Assembly: GCA_041392165.1 (NCBI GenBank)
Contig: JAWKMN010000001.1
Span: 558,001-622,000, forward strand
Length of the DNA stretch: 64,000 nt
Origin: Arenibacter sp041392165
Lineage (GTDB): Bacteria > Bacteroidota > Bacteroidia > Flavobacteriales > Flavobacteriaceae
Direction: 5' to 3'
This document shows positions 26,801-34,231 of the stretch, piece after piece. The number at the start of each line of letters is the position of its first letter. The first letter of the stretch is position 1. The notes beneath the pieces are model-generated. The model was not told where the DNA came from and did no database searches. It saw only the letters and a program-made list of their open reading frames with translations. The position numbers were made by a program, and so were the translations under genes.

Positions 26801-27029
26801 AGGGTATACTTTTGATCAAAACTTGGTGGAGCGTATGCATTTGAATAAATTGAGATTGTACGCTTCGGCACAAAATTTCTTTTTATTGGTGAACGATGAA
26901 CTACTTGGAGATCCCGAGGTAACCCCTATTCGTGGTGGTGAGGGCAACAATGTCTTCTCTCAGGGGATGAAGTGGCATGAGTATCCAAAATCGACAACAT
27001 TCGTAATTGGTCTGCAAGTCGGTCTGTAA
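23883..27029 (+). CDS. SusC/RagA TonB-linked outer membrane protein 2
   Basis: 1048 residues. Signal peptide (about 1-23, ending GLAGA-QT), carboxypeptidase-regulatory-like domain (TVTGSVSDGSGPLPGANVLVKG), TonB-box-like EEVVLIGYGSQRKSDLTGAV, plug with NPLYVIDGVQLP and IYGARGANGVILVTTKKG, and barrel ending TTFVIGLQVGL. It forms the import pore with SusD2, which begins 25 bases later. The divergent phosphoesterase-GH92 operon suggests a mannose-containing oligosaccharide as ligand. Base composition is ordinary for the window (27 of 60 G+C at 24661-24720). A terminator-like hairpin in its leader may modulate expression. Confidence 0.95.
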   Translation: MKITLGKCLLLAGAFLCFGLAGAQTVTGSVSDGSGPLPGANVLVKGTTNGTQTDFDGNYSLDNVGSNATLVFSYIGFKTMEIPVGGKSTINAVMEEDASELEEVVLIGYGSQRKSDLTGAVGQVSADQLQERPATSLNQALSGKIAGVQVNTNSGRPGGKSNIRVRGFSSINSSNNPLYVIDGVQLPQGNQANFSSAIDYLNPNDVVSIEVLKDASSTAIYGARGANGVILVTTKKGRAGQGRVTYDVEYSVNQFGPNRAKVLNSEQYAMIEQLSWENTQKFDPEGWAAGNYAQYEPRLKRANPNVAYLFDSNGKAIYDTDWSKEVVQHKLSQNHQVGFSGGNERTTYAISLGIRDEQGLLKNTYLKRYSGRFSIDDQIKSWLKIGGSLSYNNQTENLADTNDQVPRRMVEDYPFYPGPKHTGGPLEGLYANNRDYPYAEGTRNSVNWLENNEYILNTQTMAGSFYTNLSLTKELEMRTVIGANVLTQENNEFRNSVLDNNAIARAQSSNEKQTFWSIENYLTYNKEINENNSLTALLGISWQQSNEFYVNADSRNFPTDFFRFNNLGAGSDNIAVQSNANREALNSYFGRLNYNLYGKYLFTVTGRADGSSKFGDNNKFSFFPSAAIAWRISDEDFLVDNALISNLKLRTSYGVTGNSEIPPYSSLSLLSSNYATIWNDSRVGGTGLNRLANPDLKWEKTAQYDIGLELGLFDNRISLEADYYYRKTTDMLLDAPVPQSSGYATIRRNVGSMQNKGLEFGLSTKNIATANVTWNTNFNISMNRNKVLSLATPSDIFGVGGPGITNETSIIRVGEPVGAFWGLTRLGTWGTDEAAEAAKFVSYRNGLTILPGDIKYKDFNGDYIINDEDRSIIGNGYPTAWGTLTNYVSYKNLDFTLELQYSWGNDVMDMNLHSSEDRQALANSYTTVLNAWTPDNQDTMIAQVRDTRAGYVTNVDSHWVKDGSFVRGRNIMLGYTFDQNLVERMHLNKLRLYASAQNFFLLVNDELLGDPEVTPIRGGEGNNVFSQGMKWHEYPKSTTFVIGLQVGL

Positions 27030-27054
27030 TTAATAAAATTTAAAATAAGATATT

Positions 27055-28620
27055 ATGAAATTTGATATAACAAAACACATTGGGAAGTTGTACCTCTGTT
27101 CGCTAATGTTGCTTACAACAGTAGGGTGTTCCGATTTTTTGGATGAATCCGATCCATCAAATCTAACTCCGGACAGTTTTTATACTACGGCCAAACATGC
27201 TGAATCTGCCATTGCTGCGGTTTATGCCGATGCCAGGTTTGTAGGTAATGGTGCGGGTATTTTTTCATCCAACTGGCAGTTGTTGGAGGCTCCTACGGGG
27301 ACTTCCACAACCCAAACGGCACAAAACTCGGATTTGAACAACCTATATTCCCTATCCTACGATGGAAATACCTTGCATATCAGAAATTGGTGGCGAGGAG
27401 TTTACAGGGTTATTGCCAATGCCAATTTGGTGATTGAAAATGTACCGGGCATAGAAATGGATGAGGCACAGAAAAACAAAGTATTGGGAGAAGCAAGGTT
27501 TTTTAGGGCCTGGGCATATTTCTATGCGGTAAGGTTATGGGGGGATGTTCCCTTGATTACCTTGCCACAAAGTGCTACTTCGGAAGATTTTAATCCTACC
27601 CGTAGCCCTCAAAAGGCGGTTTATGATCAAATTGTGGCCGATTTAATTGAAGCCGAAAGTGCTGGCCTATCCTGGACAGATGGGAGCGGTAGGGTTTCCC
27701 AAGCTGCGGTAAAATCCCTATTGGCCAAGGTATACCTTACCATGGCCGGACATCCGCTTAATGAAACGGCACGTTATGCCGATGCGGCCAGTAAGGCCAA
27801 AGAGGTAATAGACAATGCAGGTCCATTGGATCTTTTTGATACCTACGGAGAGGTACACGATGAAACCTTGGGCAATACGGTGGAGCATGTTTTTAGCCTT
27901 CAGTACAATAGTGAAGTTGCTGAGAATCCTATGGGCAATATGTTTCCCAACTTTCAACCTGTAACCTATCGTGGGCCATCCGGTACAGGTAGTACGGTGC
28001 CCGAAATTGAATTTTATAATTCCTATGAGGACGGCGATCTTAGAGCGGTTGATAGAGAGGGATGGTTCTATAGCAGTTACTTTACCAATGGTAACGGTGA
28101 GCTTTTTGATTTGGGGGCACCCTATATCTTCAAGCATTTTAATATTATTGCGAACGGTACTGTTGAAATGACGGATGAAGGTCCCGTTGGTGTTAAGGGA
28201 ACGGCTAAGGACAACCTGAATATGCCTATAATCCGGTTTGCCGAGGTATTGTTGATATATGCCGAGGCGGCCAACGAGGCTACAGGTCCAAATCAGGATG
28301 CCGTTGATGCCTTGACCAGGATAAGGGATCGTGCACAGTTGACAACCCCTACACTGGGTGCCTTCACCCAAGCTTCTTTGAGGGAGGCCGTATGGAAGGA
28401 GAGATGGCATGAACTGTGCTACGAACAAATTACTTGGTTCGATATGGTGCGTCTTAGAAAAGTGCTGAACAGTGAAACAGGGACTTTTGATGATTTTGTA
28501 GGGCATGTTAACCTTAGTTCGGATCAGGCATTACAAGAGAAACATTTGTTGTTTCCACTTCCTGAACAGGAAATGATCAACAATCCAAATCTTACACCAC
28601 AAAACCCAGGGTATAATTAA
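27055..28620 (+). CDS. SusD/RagB lipoprotein 2
   Basis: 521 residues; lipid anchor at C25 in TTVGC, followed by acidic residues (SDFLDESD) common in surface-exported Bacteroidota lipoproteins. SusD features: NLTPDSFYTTAKHAESAIAAVYA near the start, RFFRAWAYFYAVRLWGDVPLIT (TPR-like), RFAEVLLIYAEAANEA, and the C-terminal LFPLPEQEMINNPNLTPQNPGY. It binds the glycan at the cell surface and caps SusC2. The pair ends at a clear terminator (28692-28729). Confidence 0.95.
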   Translation: MKFDITKHIGKLYLCSLMLLTTVGCSDFLDESDPSNLTPDSFYTTAKHAESAIAAVYADARFVGNGAGIFSSNWQLLEAPTGTSTTQTAQNSDLNNLYSLSYDGNTLHIRNWWRGVYRVIANANLVIENVPGIEMDEAQKNKVLGEARFFRAWAYFYAVRLWGDVPLITLPQSATSEDFNPTRSPQKAVYDQIVADLIEAESAGLSWTDGSGRVSQAAVKSLLAKVYLTMAGHPLNETARYADAASKAKEVIDNAGPLDLFDTYGEVHDETLGNTVEHVFSLQYNSEVAENPMGNMFPNFQPVTYRGPSGTGSTVPEIEFYNSYEDGDLRAVDREGWFYSSYFTNGNGELFDLGAPYIFKHFNIIANGTVEMTDEGPVGVKGTAKDNLNMPIIRFAEVLLIYAEAANEATGPNQDAVDALTRIRDRAQLTTPTLGAFTQASLREAVWKERWHELCYEQITWFDMVRLRKVLNSETGTFDDFVGHVNLSSDQALQEKHLLFPLPEQEMINNPNLTPQNPGYN

Positions 28621-28691
28621 TAGGTTACCTAAAAAGGATTGAACATATGTTTAAGGATTGATTTTTTTGAGTTAATTAGTTTTGTAGTTTT

Positions 28692-28729
28692 AAAAGGCAG
28701 TACCCGATTAAGGTACTGCTTTTTTTTTT
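28692..28729 (+). terminator. Rho-independent terminator after susD2
   Basis: Stem GCAGTACC (28697-28704) / GGTACTGC (28712-28719), extendable by flanking A-T pairs, loop CGATTAA, then ten T at 28720-28729. Confidence 0.9.
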
Positions 28730-28848
28730 GGCCCAAGTTGGAGTTAAAACCCTGTCTGCAAAGTAAGGTGTGCACTTTAATGTATACCGTTAACTTATAA
28801 AATATATTTGCTATAAGCTATAGGCATGAACAGTGCTCGTGGTAGTTG

Positions 28849-28917
28849 GCAGTAGCGGGTTCAAAGGTGGCAGATTTGCAGGCACGGGCGTGATGTTCAC
28901 GCCAACGGGACTACTGC
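28849..28917. other. Nested inverted repeats, possible structured RNA
   Basis: Outer arms GCAGTAG / CTACTGC enclose a perfect 7-bp hairpin with a TGT loop at 28887-28903. The octamer GTTGGCAG occurs before the left arm and again after the right arm. Could be an ncRNA, an extragenic repeat element, or the 3' end of the minus-strand regulator transcript. Confidence 0.3.
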
Positions 28918-29022
28918 TGTTGGCAGGGAGTAATAGTTAAGCGGGTCCGGAAGAAAAATATGGATATGATCATTTGTTGTCCAAAAGGTCAACCAGGAAC
29001 ATAAAAAAAGAAAAGATAATTG

Positions 29023-30933
29023 TTATCCGATCTTTTTTAATTTAAAGGATGGTAGGGGCTTGGAATTGTTTTTGATTTCAAAGGCATTGTTAAGTTCATT
29101 GATAAAGTTGGAAGGAAGAATGCCCAGTCGTTTTTTAAAAGCGGTATTAAAAGTGTTTAAGTTGTTATATCCAAGGGAAAAGGCAATGTAGCTTAACTTG
29201 CCGTTTCTGAACTCTATATCCTTTAGCAATTTAGGGAGCAAGTAATTTATTCTTAATTCGTTGATGTAGTTATTAAAATTGGATTTCTTTTCCTGGTTTA
29301 TGACCTGGGACAAGTACTTGGGATTTGTTTTTAGTTGTTCGGAAAGTTGATGTAAATTACAATTGGGGTCCAAAAAGAAGTTTTCCTTCTCCAGTTTTTC
29401 CAATTTGGTCAAAATAATATTCTTAATATCCTTATCTATTCTTGGTTGTGTTTTGGGGATATCCGCACTTTTTCTTTCAACGTACCATTGGGTTTCCATA
29501 TCTTGAAATCCACTGATTTTTTCACTCATTCTAAGCTGTATTTCTGCCAGATCGATCGTTCTTAACAGCAATAGTCTATTTTTCTTCCTTACTTTCAGGT
29601 AGGAATAAATGGAAATCGTACTAATTAGGAAGAGTAAAATGAGTACAAGGATAATGGCCCGGAACTTTTCTTTCTGGGCCTTGTTTTCCAATTCCAGTAT
29701 TTTTTTGTTCTGCAAGACTTCCTTTATTTTTCTTTTGGTCTCCAAAATAATGATCTTCTGTTCCTTTTCATTGGTGAACAAGGAATCGTTTATGGCCTTG
29801 TACAGGGATTTGTAATCATTGGATTTGGAAGGTTGATCGGTTTTTTCATACAGTTGTCCCAAAACATAGCTATTTCGCTTTATAACATCAAAGGCATCAA
29901 TATTTTCTGCGGCTTCAATACTTTGTTCGTAATTGGATATCGCTTGGGCGGTGTCTTTGGTCTGCAAATATAATTCAGCCTGTATGGTTAGGGCTCTGGG
30001 TATTCTGAAGAGGTATTTATTTTCAAAATTAATTTCCAAGGCTTTTGATATATGTGTCAATGCTTTTTCGTATTCCCCGATGGACATATAGATATTGGCC
30101 ATATTACTGTGCACGGATGCCAATATATAGCTACCTGCCGGAGGAAGTTCCTTTTCCAGTTCCAAAAAATAGCCATATACCTTAAGGGCGCCCTCGGGAT
30201 CGTTTAATTTTGCCGTCATTCGGGCAATTTCATCTATTTTTGGGTAGATGTATTGCGTTTTCTTTAGTTTAAGGATGTAGTGCAATCCTTTTAAGCAATA
30301 GTCCAATGATTTTGCATAATTCTCTATTCTGAGATAATAATGGGACATGGCCGAATAGGCTTTCATTAAAAGGTAGTCGTTCTTGGTTTTTTCGGCAATA
30401 TCCAATAGTTTTAGGCCTGTTTCAAGAGCTTTGTCATATTCACCTCTTTCCGAATAGATGTAGGATTTCAAGGCGGCCAAATCAGCATAGATTTCCGGAT
30501 AGGAGCTAACGTCGATTACTTTTTTTATTTCCAGGATCTTTTTCATCGACTTGTCAAAATTACCTTCAACAAATAATAGATAGGCCGAGTTATAGTCCGC
30601 CTTAAACACCCCTTCCTGAAAGGCTATCTTTTTTGACAGTGCCATGGCCTGATTGTTATAATTGTTGGCCAAACCGGCAGATTTATAGATATAGGCGGTA
30701 TATAGTTGTAAGAGGGTCAACACTTTCTCTTTGCCCTGAGTACGGTTATTTTTTTTAAGCAAAAACTCAATGTCCAAAAAATCTTCCTTAAAATTGTTTT
30801 TGTTCTTAATAAGATCCTGTACCGAATTTAAGTAGAAATCAACCGAGTCAATGGGCGCATCCTTGGCTCCAGCACTATTGATGGAAAAAAGTAGGGCAAA
30901 GAGAATAAAGATTATTTTGGTTTGATGGCTCAT
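29023..30933 (-). CDS. Membrane-bound TPR-AraC transcriptional regulator
   Basis: 636 residues. Signal peptide or first membrane segment (about 1-24), a long helical region of TPR repeats (about 90-380; for example YEKALTHISKALEIN and TAQAISNYEQSIEAAENI), a coiled-coil-like stretch, one transmembrane helix at about 423-445 (IILVLILLFLISTISIYSYL), a linker, and a C-terminal AraC-type DNA-binding domain (about 530-625, with FRNGKLSYIAFSLGYNNLNTF). The topology places a sensor in the periplasm and the DNA-binding domain in the cytoplasm, as in the SusR-like logic of Bacteroidota. Likely controls a nearby glycan locus; the palindrome before it also occurs before the GH92 operon. Ligand unknown. 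Confidence 0.9.
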   Translation of the reverse strand: MSHQTKIIFILFALLFSINSAGAKDAPIDSVDFYLNSVQDLIKNKNNFKEDFLDIEFLLKKNNRTQGKEKVLTLLQLYTAYIYKSAGLANNYNNQAMALSKKIAFQEGVFKADYNSAYLLFVEGNFDKSMKKILEIKKVIDVSSYPEIYADLAALKSYIYSERGEYDKALETGLKLLDIAEKTKNDYLLMKAYSAMSHYYLRIENYAKSLDYCLKGLHYILKLKKTQYIYPKIDEIARMTAKLNDPEGALKVYGYFLELEKELPPAGSYILASVHSNMANIYMSIGEYEKALTHISKALEINFENKYLFRIPRALTIQAELYLQTKDTAQAISNYEQSIEAAENIDAFDVIKRNSYVLGQLYEKTDQPSKSNDYKSLYKAINDSLFTNEKEQKIIILETKRKIKEVLQNKKILELENKAQKEKFRAIILVLILLFLISTISIYSYLKVRKKNRLLLLRTIDLAEIQLRMSEKISGFQDMETQWYVERKSADIPKTQPRIDKDIKNIILTKLEKLEKENFFLDPNCNLHQLSEQLKTNPKYLSQVINQEKKSNFNNYINELRINYLLPKLLKDIEFRNGKLSYIAFSLGYNNLNTFNTAFKKRLGILPSNFINELNNAFEIKNNSKPLPSFKLKKIG

Positions 30934-31142
30934 GGTTTATATTTTAATACCTTAACAGGTTTGGGGCATTTTTCCAAAGGACCTTGATTCTCTTTATACG
31001 GTTAATTATCTGCCATATTTTAAGAAAACCTTAATTAACCTAAAAAACGGAAAATAGCCCCCGGAATAAAAATGTCAAAATAGTATTGATATAGGTAAAT
31101 ATAACATTATAAATATAAAGTTATGGTATAGATAGGGTTATA

Positions 31143-31170
31143 ATAGTTATGCAAAGGTTTGCATAACTAT
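31143..31170. promoter_or_regulatory. 28-base palindrome with TGCAAAGGTTTGCA core
   Basis: ATAGTTATGCAAA and TTTGCATAACTAT are exact reverse complements around GG. The central 14 bases are identical to 23565-23578. It lies 210 bases before the TPR-AraC start and 363 before ppc. Inference: operator, perhaps for autoregulation of the regulator. Confidence 0.55.
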
Positions 31171-31255
31171 CCTAAAATATCTGGAAGAGGGTGGCACAGG
31201 CATAAATAGTTCTGTTAACTTTTTGTCGTTTAGGCCCAAAAACCGCTTGAAACAA

Positions 31256-31288
31256 AAAAGAGCCTTGTCTGAGGGACAAAGCTCTTTT
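31256..31288. terminator. Bidirectional terminator-like hairpin
   Basis: AAAAGAGC (31256-31263) and GCTCTTTT (31281-31288) pair, continued by TTGTC/GACAA after one mismatch, loop TGAGG. Six A precede it, so the T-run is longer on the minus strand. No normal-sized gene feeds into it from either side, so it may end an unrecognised small transcript. Confidence 0.5.
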
Positions 31289-31533
31289 ATGAGAACACTA
31301 TATGAAAATGAAAAAATTACTTTTTAATGAATACTACGTAAAAGTAGCCTGTTGCTTTCCATTAGGGAAAATAATGTTGTGAAGTCGTCTGATTATGAGG
31401 TGTCCCCATTAATTTTTGATGTTTGGTATCCAAATTCTTCCTTCAAATCTAAAAATATGCCGATATTTAATGCTTGAAACCCATGTTCCTAAATTCTAGG
31501 GAGGACGATTATTTAGAATGTAATTAAAGATGT

Positions 31534-34080
31534 ATGCTTCAAACAGAGAGATTAGACGAATTTAAAAAATCGGTACAGAATAAGTTCAATATTTATAATA
31601 GCCTGTTTCTCAATTTACCATATCGGAATATTGAAAATGTAGGAATGTTGATTCCTTTATTGCTCCATCAGGCAGAAACGGGACTTAAATTAGGGAAGAA
31701 TCCCCAGGAAATTATGGATGCCTTCTTTCAGAACTATGCCCATATCGATTCTGAAAGGGACAGGATAGATTTTATGTTCAGGATTATACAGTATGTGGAA
31801 AGACAGGTGGTGTTGTACGATAGTGTTGAGGACGCGGCTTTTCCAAAGCTTCATAAGCATAGCAGTTCCCTGACTATTGGCGATTATTTTCAATTAGTGG
31901 ACAAAAATAAAAGTTGGGACCAGATATCGGAAAAATTGTCCACCTTTAGTGCGCGAATCGTTTTAACGGCCCACCCAACACAGTTTTACACTCCGGCAGT
32001 ACTGGATATCATAGGTAATTTAAGGAGTCTTATTTTGGAAAACAAAATCAGTGAAATAGATGTAGTGCTTCAACAGTTGGGACTTACCTCTTTGGTAAAT
32101 GCCAAAAAGCCCACTCCTTTGGATGAGGCAAAAAACATAATTTATATCCTACGAAATGTATATTATGATGCTGTAGGGGAGCTTTATGCCTATATTAAGG
32201 ATAATATTGGCGACATGGGCTTTAATAACCACAACATCATGAAATTGGGATTTTGGCCAGGAGGGGATAGGGACGGGAACCCCTTTGTAACGTCCGATAT
32301 CACCAAAGACGTTGCCGATGAATTGCGGGTCACCTTAATGAAATGTTATTATCACGATGTAAAAAATTTACAGCAAAAACTTACCTTTAGGGACATTCAG
32401 GATATTATTTCCAGTTTAAGGGGACGCTTGTACAATGCCATGTTCGATGCCGAGAGGGTAATGGGCTACGATGAAATTATAGAACCCCTTCTTGAAATAA
32501 GGAAGATACTCATAGAAAAATATCATAAACTTTACCTAAAGGATTTGGATTATCTAATAGATAAGGTGAAGATTTTTAAGACCCATTTTGCCACCTTGGA
32601 TATTAGGCAGGACCATAGCGTTCATACCCGGGTGGTAGAGGCCATACTAAAGGCGAACGGCTTAATATCCGAGAGTATAGGGGAATTGGACAAGCAGGAA
32701 TTGATCGACATTTTACTTCACAAGGACATTGATTTGCAAGCCCGGAATTATGAAGAGGATATTGTTAAGGAAACCATACAAAATATTCTACAATTAAGGG
32801 GTATTCAGGAGAAAAATGGAGAGGAAGGCTGTAACCGATATGTTATCAGTAATTCCGAGAGCATTTTTTCTGTACTGTTTGTATATGGACTTTTTAGATG
32901 GTGTGGTTGGAAATCGGATGGGATTACCTTCGACATTATTCCGTTGTTCGAAACCATGAAAGGTATGGAAAGCTCAGAAAATACAATGAATGAATTGTTC
33001 GATCTTCCGGAGTATAGAACGCATCTGGCCCAGCGCCAAAATAAGCAGACCATAATGCTCGGCTTTTCCGATGGTACCAAGGACGGGGGATATGTGAAGG
33101 CAAATTGGGAAATTTTCAAGACCAAGGAAAAATTATCCGCCGTATGCGATAAGAACGATATAAAGGCCATATTTTTTGATGGACGCGGTGGACCTCCGGC
33201 ACGGGGAGGTGGAAAAACCCATAGGTTTTATGCCGCCCAGACCAAGGATATTGCCAATAATGAAATTCAATTGACCATTCAGGGGCAGACCATAACCAGT
33301 ACCTATGGCACAAAAGAGCAGTTTATTCATAATTCTGAACAATTATTGACAGCGGGTCTTTCCAATAATTTTTTCGGTAGGGAAAATGTTATTTCCCAAG
33401 AATCGAGACAATTACTGGAAGCATTGTCGGATCTGAGTTTTGAAAAATACGATGCCCTAAAGAACCATGACAAGTTTATTGCCTATTTGGAAAACAAGAG
33501 TACCTTAAAATACTACCAAAAGGCAAATATAGGGAGCAGGCCGGGTAAAAGGGGGCATAAGAAAAAACTGGAACTCACAGATCTGAGGGCCATTTCCTTT
33601 GTAGGTTCATGGAGTCAGCTTAAACAGAACGTTCCTGGCTATTTTGGTATTGGAACCGCTATCAAGAGTTTAAAGGACCAAGGGAAATTAGAGGACCTGA
33701 AAAAATTGTTCAAAGAAGTTCCTTTGTTTAAAGCGTTGATGCTCAATAGTATGATGTCCCTTGCCAAATGTTATTTTGAGCTCACCAGCTATATGAAGGA
33801 CGACAAGGAATACGGTGAATTCTGGAACATATTATATGAGGAATATCTGCTCTCCAAAGAAATGTTGTTGCTTATTTCGGATTCCAAGATCTTGATGGAA
33901 AAAGAGTCGGTTTCACGTGAATCCGTTAAAATTAGGGAAAGCATTGTGTTGCCCTTGCTGGTAATCCAACAATTTGCCCTGCAGCAAATGAGTAGGGAGA
34001 CGGAATATAAGGAATTGTACGAGAAGATAGTAATAAGGTCGTTGTACGGTAATATCAATGCCAGCAGAAATTCTGCCTAG
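31534..34080 (+). CDS. ppc: Phosphoenolpyruvate carboxylase
   Basis: 848 residues. Makes oxaloacetate from PEP and bicarbonate, refilling the TCA cycle. Active-site marks: H147 in TAHPTQ, GGDRDGNPFVT, the loop MLGFSDGTKDGGY, FFDGRGGPPARGGGKTH, GSRPGKRGH, and FVGSWSQLKQNVPGYFG. The C-terminus ends in SRNSA; the common enteric ending is NTG, so the last residues vary. Length is slightly below the E. coli enzyme (883). It appears to be a single-gene unit, not functionally tied to the glycan loci at its sides. Confidence 0.95.
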   Translation: MLQTERLDEFKKSVQNKFNIYNSLFLNLPYRNIENVGMLIPLLLHQAETGLKLGKNPQEIMDAFFQNYAHIDSERDRIDFMFRIIQYVERQVVLYDSVEDAAFPKLHKHSSSLTIGDYFQLVDKNKSWDQISEKLSTFSARIVLTAHPTQFYTPAVLDIIGNLRSLILENKISEIDVVLQQLGLTSLVNAKKPTPLDEAKNIIYILRNVYYDAVGELYAYIKDNIGDMGFNNHNIMKLGFWPGGDRDGNPFVTSDITKDVADELRVTLMKCYYHDVKNLQQKLTFRDIQDIISSLRGRLYNAMFDAERVMGYDEIIEPLLEIRKILIEKYHKLYLKDLDYLIDKVKIFKTHFATLDIRQDHSVHTRVVEAILKANGLISESIGELDKQELIDILLHKDIDLQARNYEEDIVKETIQNILQLRGIQEKNGEEGCNRYVISNSESIFSVLFVYGLFRWCGWKSDGITFDIIPLFETMKGMESSENTMNELFDLPEYRTHLAQRQNKQTIMLGFSDGTKDGGYVKANWEIFKTKEKLSAVCDKNDIKAIFFDGRGGPPARGGGKTHRFYAAQTKDIANNEIQLTIQGQTITSTYGTKEQFIHNSEQLLTAGLSNNFFGRENVISQESRQLLEALSDLSFEKYDALKNHDKFIAYLENKSTLKYYQKANIGSRPGKRGHKKKLELTDLRAISFVGSWSQLKQNVPGYFGIGTAIKSLKDQGKLEDLKKLFKEVPLFKALMLNSMMSLAKCYFELTSYMKDDKEYGEFWNILYEEYLLSKEMLLLISDSKILMEKESVSRESVKIRESIVLPLLVIQQFALQQMSRETEYKELYEKIVIRSLYGNINASRNSA

Positions 34081-34231
34081 TATTGGTGCACAGTGGGGTA
34101 TTGTTTCTATTAATGAATGGTTCCGTTATTCTGTTTTTTGACAAATAAATAGCTATCCATTAGCATTTTAAACACCTCTGTATTAATTTAGTGGCTTTGT
34201 CAAAATTTCAGAATACAAACTATTCATTTTA

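Larger units (their letters stand above)
28621..29022. other. Intergenic: terminator plus a structured segment
   Basis: 402 bases between convergent susD2 and the TPR-AraC gene. After the terminator at 28692-28729 comes a more G+C-rich stretch at about 28840-28930 that contains a perfect hairpin, GGCGTGA-TGT-TCACGCC (28887-28903), nested inside GCAGTAG (28849-28855) / CTACTGC (28911-28917). No coding region can be supported. Confidence 0.5.
30934..31533. other. Divergent intergenic region before regulator and ppc
   Basis: 600 bases. It holds the 28-base palindrome at 31143-31170, a bidirectional terminator-like hairpin (31256-31288) and a 26-codon open frame (31302-31382, beginning MKMKKLLFNEYYVKVACC) without recognisable family. 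The remainder is A+T-rich with no clear structure. Confidence 0.5.

Noticed and set aside
28855..28875. tRNA-like GGTTCAAA T-loop segment
   Set aside because: No acceptor, D-arm or anticodon arm can be built around it.
31302..31382. 26-codon frame as a confirmed gene
   Set aside because: No homology can be seen and short frames are frequent by chance in A+T-rich gaps; kept only as a low-interest observation.
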